Positions 1-4,939 of a stretch of 15,718 bases of DNA are shown here, one piece after another (the first letter of the stretch is position 1; each line of letters begins with the position of its first letter). The notes beneath the pieces are model-generated. The model saw only the letters and a list, made by a program, of their open reading frames with translations. It was not told the origin of the DNA and did no database searches. The DNA is from Methylohalobius sp964654415. Its GTDB lineage: Bacteria; Pseudomonadota; Gammaproteobacteria; Methylococcales; Methylothermaceae. Made by a program: the position numbers and the translations under genes. The stretch lies in assembly GCA_964654415.1 (NCBI GenBank), contig CAZZIP010000022.1, forward strand, positions 1 through 15,718, in the 5' to 3' direction.

Positions 1-225
1 GCCTGTCGACGGCTTCAAAGCGTTTGTTTATATCATCGCGCAGCTCTTCAAAGCGCTTGTCGCTTTGAGCAAAGCGCCTGTCGACGGCTTCAAAGCGCTT
101 GTTGATATCATCGCGCAGCTCTTCAAAGCGTTTGTCGCTTTGAGCAAAGTGCCTGTCGACGGCTTCAAAGCGCTTGTTGATATCATCGCGCAGCTCTTCA
201 AAACGCCTGTCAACTTGAGCAAAGC
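1..225. repeat. 75-bp tandem repeat, about three copies, coding
   Basis: Near-identical 75-bp units begin at 1, 76 and 151, each starting GCCTGTCGACGGCTTCAAAG. The third unit diverges in its last 25 bases (GTCAAC instead of GTCGCT). The period is exactly 25 codons, so the coiled-coil reading frame on the minus strand is kept. The repeat may continue left of the window. Confidence 0.9.
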
Positions 226-409
226 GCTGTTCCATGAGCTCAAATCCTTGGCGCGTCAACTCTCCCTGGTGTTTGAGTTCTTCCTCTACGCGCACTAGCC
301 GCTCGCGCAGCTCAATTTCGTAGGCAATCTGGGGCTTGCCAAGCGAAAGCTCGGCCAGCCAAGTGGCAAGGTGGGCTTTGATAAATTCGATGTCTTCTTG
401 AGCGAGCAT
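1..409 (-). CDS. Coiled-coil repeat protein, N-terminal part (cut by window edge)
   Basis: An open minus-strand frame starts at ATG 409-407 and has no stop before the window edge, so 136 residues are visible. The N-terminal 20 or so residues (MLAQEDIEFIKAHLATW) are followed by a charged helical segment with ELRERLVRVEEEL. Three 25-residue units follow, with the pattern RRFAQSDKRFEELRDDINKR then FEAVD. Heptad-like spacing and abundant E, R, K and D indicate a long coiled coil. It resembles small DUF1640/DUF3782-like coiled-coil proteins that are common in proteobacterial genomes and have no assigned function. I see no Shine-Dalgarno sequence before the ATG. It is transcribed divergently from the ADP-ribosylglycohydrolase and is probably not part of the CRISPR operon. 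The C terminus and total length cannot be seen. Confidence 0.8.
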   Translation of the reverse strand, partial: MLAQEDIEFIKAHLATWLAELSLGKPQIAYEIELRERLVRVEEELKHQGELTRQGFELMEQRFAQVDRRFEELRDDINKRFEAVDRHFAQSDKRFEELRDDINKRFEAVDRRFAQSDKRFEELRDDINKRFEAVDR

Positions 410-464
410 GGTTTATGAACGATCTTTTTCGGTAAACCTTAAGGACATCCTGAATAACCCATTT

Positions 465-490
465 CCCTCTGGGAGAGGGGTAAGAGTGAG
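465..490. repeat. Degenerate REP-like palindrome (intergenic copy)
   Basis: CCCTCT (465-470) pairs with AGAGGG (474-479) around GGG, followed by GTAAGAGTGAG. It is a shortened relative of the three longer CCCTCTCCC/GGGAGAGGG elements inside cmr1 and cmr3, including the trailing GTGAG. Confidence 0.6.
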
Positions 491-529
491 ACCGCTTTAG
501 TTTTGCTAGCCTTGAAGACGATGCCTCTC

Positions 530-541
530 GGCAAGCTTGCC
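530..541. repeat. 12-bp palindrome GGCAAGCTTGCC, copy 1
   Basis: A perfect 12-bp palindrome upstream of the glycohydrolase gene. Identical copies lie at 3604-3615 and 15121-15132, all between genes. It has no loop and no T-run, so it does not look like an intrinsic terminator. Confidence 0.75.
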
Positions 542-603
542 ATCGCATGAGTCTGGGTGATGCTATGCTAACTTAAAGACTGCTTTGCTGTCATGAGGCT
601 TAT

Positions 604-1401
604 ATGTTAGGTGCCATCGCCGGAGACATCATCGGTTCGATATATGAATTTCACCCGATAAAGCGCAAAGACTTTCAGCCTTTGTTCCACCCAAAGGCCC
701 ATTTCACCGACGACACTGTCCTGACCGTGGCGGTGGCCGATGTACTTCTCCGCGGGCGCGATCCGGTGGTGGCGTTCAAGGATTGGGGGAGACGCTATCC
801 GGACTGCGGCTGGGGCGGAATGTTTCGGACATGGTTGTTTTCCGAAAAGACCGAAGCCTATGGCAGCTTTGGCAACGGGGCGGCGATGCGCGTCTCTCCG
901 GCCGCTCTCCTGGCCGGGACTTTAGAGGAGGCGCTGGAGATGGCCGAGCAGGTCACCTGCATCACCCACAACCACCCCGAAGGCCTCAAAGGGGCGGCTG
1001 CCACCGTGACCGCGATTTTTCTCTCCCGCCAGAAGGTAGCGGCGCAAGCCCTGCGCGAGCTGATTGAGGAGCGCTACGGCTATGATCTTGGCCGCACAGT
1101 AGAGGAAATCCGGCCCGATTACCGATTCGACGAAACCTGCCAAGGCACGGTTCCTGCAGCCATCGTCTGTGCCCTGGAGTCCAGCGACTACGAAGATGCC
1201 GTCCGTAACGCCGTCTCCCTAGGCGGCGATGCCGATACCCTGGCGGCGATTACAGGCGCTATCGCCGAGGCGCGTTTTGGGATTCCTGAGGAAATCGCAA
1301 GCCAAGCCTGGAACCGGTTGCCTGAAGAGATGCACGCGGTGCTGGTGGAGCTTTATGCCCGGGCGGGGATGACAGCACCGTGGTTGGGCAGCCGGTCATG
1401 A
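604..1401 (+). CDS. ADP-ribosylglycohydrolase family protein (DraG-like)
   Basis: This 265-residue protein has the hallmarks of the ADP-ribosylglycohydrolase (DraG/ARH) fold. They are an N-terminal GAIAGDIIGS stretch, T35-D36-D37-T38, and a C-terminal SLGGDADTLAAI segment with G207-G208-D209-A210-D211-T212. Family members bind two Mg ions through these Asp residues and remove ADP-ribose from proteins, small molecules or nucleic acids. The length is normal and the key residues are intact. The start is ATG 604, with GAGG at 595-598. Its stop overlaps the cas6 start in ATGA (1398-1401), so the two genes are probably cotranscribed and translationally coupled. The substrate is unknown. I do not recall this family as a core Cmr component, so a CRISPR role is an inference from position. 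Confidence 0.88.
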   Translation: MLGAIAGDIIGSIYEFHPIKRKDFQPLFHPKAHFTDDTVLTVAVADVLLRGRDPVVAFKDWGRRYPDCGWGGMFRTWLFSEKTEAYGSFGNGAAMRVSPAALLAGTLEEALEMAEQVTCITHNHPEGLKGAAATVTAIFLSRQKVAAQALRELIEERYGYDLGRTVEEIRPDYRFDETCQGTVPAAIVCALESSDYEDAVRNAVSLGGDADTLAAITGAIAEARFGIPEEIASQAWNRLPEEMHAVLVELYARAGMTAPWLGSRS

Positions 1402-2357
1402 TTCGTTTTGCGCGTTACCGCTTTCATTGCCAGACAGTCGAGGCGCTTGGCTTTCCCCGCTATGCGGGATCGACCTGGCGCGGGGCGTTTGGCCATGCCT
1501 TAAAGCGCACGGTCTGCGTCACTCATCTTCGCGACTGCCGCGAGTGCTTGCTTTGGCGAAGCTGCGCTTACAGCTATTTATTTGAGACGCCACCTCCAAA
1601 AGGGGCGGTCATGCTGCGCAAGTATCCGGCGGCCCCGCATCCTTTCCTGATCCATCCTGAAACGACCAACGGCCGTCGCTACGCAGCCGGGGAGGCATTC
1701 AGCGTCGATTTGACCTTGATCGGCCGCGCTGTTGGCCAATTGCCTTACGTCGTCCATGCCTTACACCAAGCTGGGATGAGAGGAGTTGGCCAAGGCCGCG
1801 GTCGGTTTGCCTTGGAGCAGGTGAGTCAGTACGTGCCTGGCGCGGGACTTCAGCTCGTCTATTCGGCCGGCGGCAGTCTTTCCGCTTTGCCGGCGCAAGC
1901 GCCTGTTGCGCCTCAGGTTCCGGATGGGATTTGTACCTTGGTGCTGACTACCCCGCTTCGCGTCCAACACCAAGAGCAGCTGATGGGGGAGAGGGATTTT
2001 AGCTTCCGCGGCCTGATCGCTGCCCTGTTCAGGCGCCTGTCGCTTTTGAGCTACTTCCACGGCGGCGATCCGATTGTGGCCGACTTTCGCGGCCTGCTTG
2101 TCCAAGCCGAAACCGTGCACCCGGTTTCGGCCGAACTTGCCTGGTACGACTGGGAGCGCTACTCCAACCGCCAGAGGACCTATATGCGCATGGGAGGGCT
2201 TATCGGGCGGGTAAGCTTTGCAGGCCAGCAGCTGGCGCCGTTTTGGCCTTGGTTGTGGGTCGGCCAGGCGGTGCACGTCGGCAAAGGGACGGTGATGGGG
2301 CTTGGGGGCTATCGGATCGAGGCGGAAAGCTTGCCAGATGTAGGGTTTTGGGGATAG
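1398..2357 (+). CDS. cas6: Cas6-type CRISPR pre-crRNA endoribonuclease (RAMP)
   Basis: This 319-residue RAMP protein resembles the Cas6 family with the PF10040-type C-terminal domain. Cas6 cuts the array transcript within each repeat to give crRNAs with an 8-nt 5' handle. Visible features are an N-terminal RAMP strand (MIRFARYRFHC), a cysteine cluster at C40, C47, C50 and C56 (C-x6-C-x2-C-x5-C), and a C-terminal Gly-rich loop, HVGKGTVMGLGGY at 293-305. His293 is a candidate active-site residue, but I cannot assign it from sequence alone. An in-frame ATG lies upstream at 1380. I prefer 1398 because it gives the ATGA overlap with the preceding gene and begins directly at the first RAMP strand. 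It is the only processing nuclease seen, so it should act on the array at 15491 onward. Confidence 0.85.
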   Translation: MIRFARYRFHCQTVEALGFPRYAGSTWRGAFGHALKRTVCVTHLRDCRECLLWRSCAYSYLFETPPPKGAVMLRKYPAAPHPFLIHPETTNGRRYAAGEAFSVDLTLIGRAVGQLPYVVHALHQAGMRGVGQGRGRFALEQVSQYVPGAGLQLVYSAGGSLSALPAQAPVAPQVPDGICTLVLTTPLRVQHQEQLMGERDFSFRGLIAALFRRLSLLSYFHGGDPIVADFRGLLVQAETVHPVSAELAWYDWERYSNRQRTYMRMGGLIGRVSFAGQQLAPFWPWLWVGQAVHVGKGTVMGLGGYRIEAESLPDVGFWG

Positions 2358-2400
2358 GAACGTAAAATCGAATTCACCTGACGAGTGGGAGATTGGACAG

Positions 2401-3597
2401 ATGATGACGCTGACCTCTTTTTTGGGCAAAAGCCAGCATGGCTATCGCCGAACGCGCTACCGCTTCCCCGATGGCAGCGAACGCGAGACCGCCTACTTTG
2501 GCCTGACCCTGGCGGAATACCTGAATGCGGACAGGCTAATCCTCATCGGCACACCTTCCAGCATGTGGGATGTGCTGATCGAGAACGTGGTTGGTGATGC
2601 TGCCGAAGAAGCACTGCGCCTTGAGCTTATAGATGCCGCGCGTGCGGGGCAGGTGGAGGAATCTTTGCTCGCACGGCTGCGCCCGGCCATCGAACGGAGC
2701 CTAGGTCGTGTCGTGCTGCTGATCGTGATCCCGTTCTCGATGGAGTTTTCCGATCAGCACGCTCTGCTCGTTCGCCTGGCCGGGGCGCTCAAGCGCGAGG
2801 AGCGCGTCGCAATCGACGTCACGCACGGCTTTCGCCACCTGGCCATGCTCGGCCTGACCGCGGCGCGTTATCTGGCGCGCGCGCGGGGCATCGAGGTGAT
2901 TGGGCTCTACTACGGCGCGCTCGACATGGTGCAGAACGGCGTGGCGCCGGTGGTCGAGCTTACAGGGTTGGCGCACGTTCAGGAGTGGGCCGAGGCGCTG
3001 GCCGCCTACGAGGCGAGCGGCGATTTCTCCCGCTTTGCGCCGCTGCTTGAGCGCGACGGCTTCGACCGAGGACTCGCTGACGGCTTACGCCGGGGCTGGG
3101 CATTGCTCAACGTGAGCAATGTCGTCGATGCCGCGCGCGCCCTGGGCCCCGTATACAGCGCATTGGGCAAGCCTTTGGCGGGAGCCTCTGAACTATTCAG
3201 GAAACGCTTGCAGGAATCCCTGCGCTGGACGGCCGCCGATTCGCTGGCTGAGATGCAGCGCATCCTGGCCTTGCAGGCGCTTCGGCGCGGCGACTTCCTG
3301 CGTGCGGCGATCTTTGGCCTGGAGAGTTTTCTGTCGCGCGAAGTGCAGGCAAGCGGCGGCGATCCTCTCGATTATGTCGCCAGGAAATGCATCAACGAGG
3401 TTTTTCGGGAACAACTGCGCGAAGACGAATACCCGAGCTGGAGGCGCGAGGCTTACTGGCTGCTGACAAATGTTCGCAACGCCTGCGCCCACGGCACTAT
3501 ACCGAGCTACGCGCTTCACGCTCGGTTGCTGAAAAACCCGCAACGGCTGCGCGCCGAGCTGGAGGCCACGCTCAACCGTCTGACCAACACCCCATGA
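2401..3597 (+). CDS. csx1: CARF-HEPN ribonuclease, Csx1/Csx2-like (TM1812/TIGR02221 type)
   Basis: This 398-residue protein is a cyclic-oligoadenylate-sensing RNase of the type III accessory class. The N-terminal CARF domain begins with SFLG (residues 6-9) and contains the diagnostic IDVTHGFRH segment from residue 138, which lines the ligand pocket in relatives. The C-terminal HEPN domain carries R359-N-A-C-A-H364, the R-x4-H catalytic motif of metal-independent RNases. In this family, cA4 or cA6 binding to the CARF dimer switches on nonspecific RNA cleavage. The start is ATG 2401 with GGGAG at 2387-2391; ATG 2404 is a near-equal alternative. The gene follows cas6 by 43 bp. A second CARF-HEPN protein ends the operon. 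The preferred ligand cannot be read from sequence. Confidence 0.88.
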   Translation: MMTLTSFLGKSQHGYRRTRYRFPDGSERETAYFGLTLAEYLNADRLILIGTPSSMWDVLIENVVGDAAEEALRLELIDAARAGQVEESLLARLRPAIERSLGRVVLLIVIPFSMEFSDQHALLVRLAGALKREERVAIDVTHGFRHLAMLGLTAARYLARARGIEVIGLYYGALDMVQNGVAPVVELTGLAHVQEWAEALAAYEASGDFSRFAPLLERDGFDRGLADGLRRGWALLNVSNVVDAARALGPVYSALGKPLAGASELFRKRLQESLRWTAADSLAEMQRILALQALRRGDFLRAAIFGLESFLSREVQASGGDPLDYVARKCINEVFREQLREDEYPSWRREAYWLLTNVRNACAHGTIPSYALHARLLKNPQRLRAELEATLNRLTNTP

Positions 3598-3602
3598 GCG
3601 GC

Positions 3603-3616
3603 TGGCAAGCTTGCCA
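3603..3616. repeat. Palindrome TGGCAAGCTTGCCA, copy 2
   Basis: This copy of the 12-bp core GGCAAGCTTGCC is extended to 14 bp of perfect symmetry. It starts five bases after the csx1 stop, in the 96-bp gap before cmr1. No poly-T follows on either strand. Confidence 0.75.
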
Positions 3617-3681
3617 AAACCCATAATGCGCCGATGTTGGAGGATGCTTTTGCCATGACCACTGCTGTGACCCGAACCGAT

Positions 3682-3686
3682 GGAAG
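3682..3686 (+). promoter_or_regulatory. Shine-Dalgarno that decides the cmr1 start
   Basis: GGAAG lies 7 bases before ATG 3694, where the first RAMP strand begins. A competing GGAGG at 3639-3643 sits 11 bases before the in-frame ATG 3655, so a 13-residue longer product is possible. Confidence 0.55.
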
Positions 3687-3693
3687 AACCGCA

Positions 3694-4929
3694 ATGCGCA
3701 CGCAATACCTAAAGCTGACCTTCCTTACTCCTGCCTTTTTGGGCAACGCCGGGCAGACCGGCCAGTGGCGCACGCCGCCGATCAAGGCGCAGCTGCGGCA
3801 ATGGTGGCGGGTGGCGTATGCGGCGGACAAAGGCTTCCGCGTGAGCGTGACGGAGATGCGCCGCGAGGAGGGGCTGCTCTTTGGCAATGCGTGGTTGTCG
3901 CACCATCAGAACGGTCGTGACGTCGCCGATCACAGCAAGAGCTTGGTGCGAGTCCGGTTGAATAGGTGGGATGAGGGCCGCCTGAAGAGCTGGCAAGGCT
4001 TGGAACAAGGGACTGTTTATCACCCGGAGGTTCAAAGGACTGGTTATAAGGTCGGGCCGCATGCCTATCTGGGTTACGGACCACTCGATGGTCGCGGCAA
4101 TACGAAGCTGAGCGAGAAGGTGAACGCCGCCATCCAGGCCGGCGAATCAGCCACCCTTGCCATCGCCTACCCGATTACCCACGCGGATCCAGAACTCAAA
4201 CGCCTGATCGAGACGAACATCTCGCGCATCAAGCTTGCTTTTTGGCTCATGGACCGCTATGGCACCCTGGGCGGACGCAGCCGCAACGGCTGGGGCTCCT
4301 ACGCCTTGCACCCTCTCCCGGAGGGAGAGGGCTGGGGTGAGGGCTCTCAGTTCCCGCTCCCCCTACGCGACTGGAGGAAGTGCCTGGATTTGGATTTCGA
4401 CTGGCCGCATGCCATTGGCCAGGATGAAAAAGGCGCGCTCATCTGGCAGACCGCGCCTCATGAGGACTGGAAGTCGCTCATGAGGACGCTGGCCATCGTC
4501 AAGATCGGGCTGCGGACGCAGTTCGTCTTTACCACCGGGGAAAACGCACCTCGGGTAGAAGAACGCCACTGGTTGAGCTATCCCGTCACCAAACATTCGG
4601 TACGGGCCTGGAACAATCTTCGCCTGCCTAACCAACTGCGCTTCAAAGTCCGACAGACGGAGAACGGCAAGCTCGTCGGAGTAATCTTCCACATGCCGCA
4701 CTTGCCGCCGCCAGCGTTCAACCCAAACCGCCCAGTGATCGAATGCGTTTGGCGCTGTGTGCATGCCTTTCTCGATGCTCTGGAAAATGCACCGAAAGTA
4801 ACGTGGCTACCATGCGCCTGCCTCGACAAAAAGGCGCAAGCGGATCGAACGAAGCGTTTGAGCGATTGGTGGGCGAAGGTGGAGGCTAAAGACAAGGCAC
4901 TTGTCAAGCTCACGCGGTCGGATAGTTGA
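3694..4929 (+). CDS. cmr1: Type III-B RAMP protein Cmr1
   Basis: This 411-residue RAMP is recognised as Cmr1, the subunit near the crRNA 3' end in the Cmr complex. It begins with the Cmr1-type strand LTFLTPAFLGN, followed by PPIKAQLRQWWRV and LFGNAW. A Gly-rich loop, GTLGGRSRNGWGSYAL, lies just before residue 206. Right after it, residues 206-217 (HPLPEGEGWGEG) are encoded by a REP-like palindrome that keeps the frame. The start at 3694 is chosen from the GGAAG spacing and from family N termini. In-frame ATGs at 3655 and 3634 would add 13 or 20 residues with no family resemblance. It lies 10 bp upstream of cmr2. Confidence 0.88.
   Translation: MRTQYLKLTFLTPAFLGNAGQTGQWRTPPIKAQLRQWWRVAYAADKGFRVSVTEMRREEGLLFGNAWLSHHQNGRDVADHSKSLVRVRLNRWDEGRLKSWQGLEQGTVYHPEVQRTGYKVGPHAYLGYGPLDGRGNTKLSEKVNAAIQAGESATLAIAYPITHADPELKRLIETNISRIKLAFWLMDRYGTLGGRSRNGWGSYALHPLPEGEGWGEGSQFPLPLRDWRKCLDLDFDWPHAIGQDEKGALIWQTAPHEDWKSLMRTLAIVKIGLRTQFVFTTGENAPRVEERHWLSYPVTKHSVRAWNNLRLPNQLRFKVRQTENGKLVGVIFHMPHLPPPAFNPNRPVIECVWRCVHAFLDALENAPKVTWLPCACLDKKAQADRTKRLSDWWAKVEAKDKALVKLTRSDS
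4309..4344. repeat. REP-like palindrome inside cmr1
   Basis: CCCTCTCCC (4311-4319) pairs with GGGAGAGGG (4323-4331) around GGA, followed by CTGGGGTGAGGGC. It is read in frame as HPLPEGEGWGEG. It has the same orientation as the second cmr3 copy. Confidence 0.88.
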
Positions 4930-4931
4930 GG
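4928..4931 (+). promoter_or_regulatory. Shine-Dalgarno that decides the cmr2 start
   Basis: GAGG overlaps the cmr1 stop codon and is 8 bases before ATG 4940. This supports 4940 over the upstream in-frame ATG 4901, which lies inside cmr1. Confidence 0.6.
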
Positions 4932-4939
4932 ATAGATCC

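Larger units (their letters stand above)
410..603. other. Divergent intergenic region
   Basis: This gap separates the coiled-coil gene (minus) from the glycohydrolase (plus). It holds a degenerate REP-like hairpin near 465-490 and the GGCAAGCTTGCC palindrome at 530-541. A TATGCT hexamer at 564-569 could be a -10 box for the plus-strand operon, but no good -35 lies 16-18 bp upstream, so I do not call a promoter. Confidence 0.5.

Noticed and set aside
564..569. TATGCT as the -10 of an operon promoter
   Set aside because: The nearest -35-like hexamer (TTGCCA at 538-543) is 20 bp away, too far for a confident sigma-70 call, and it overlaps the repeated palindrome.
1761..2429. A 222-codon minus-strand frame opposite cas6
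   Set aside because: It is a shadow of the GC-rich cas6 coding strand, has no recognisable motif and would overlap two confident genes.
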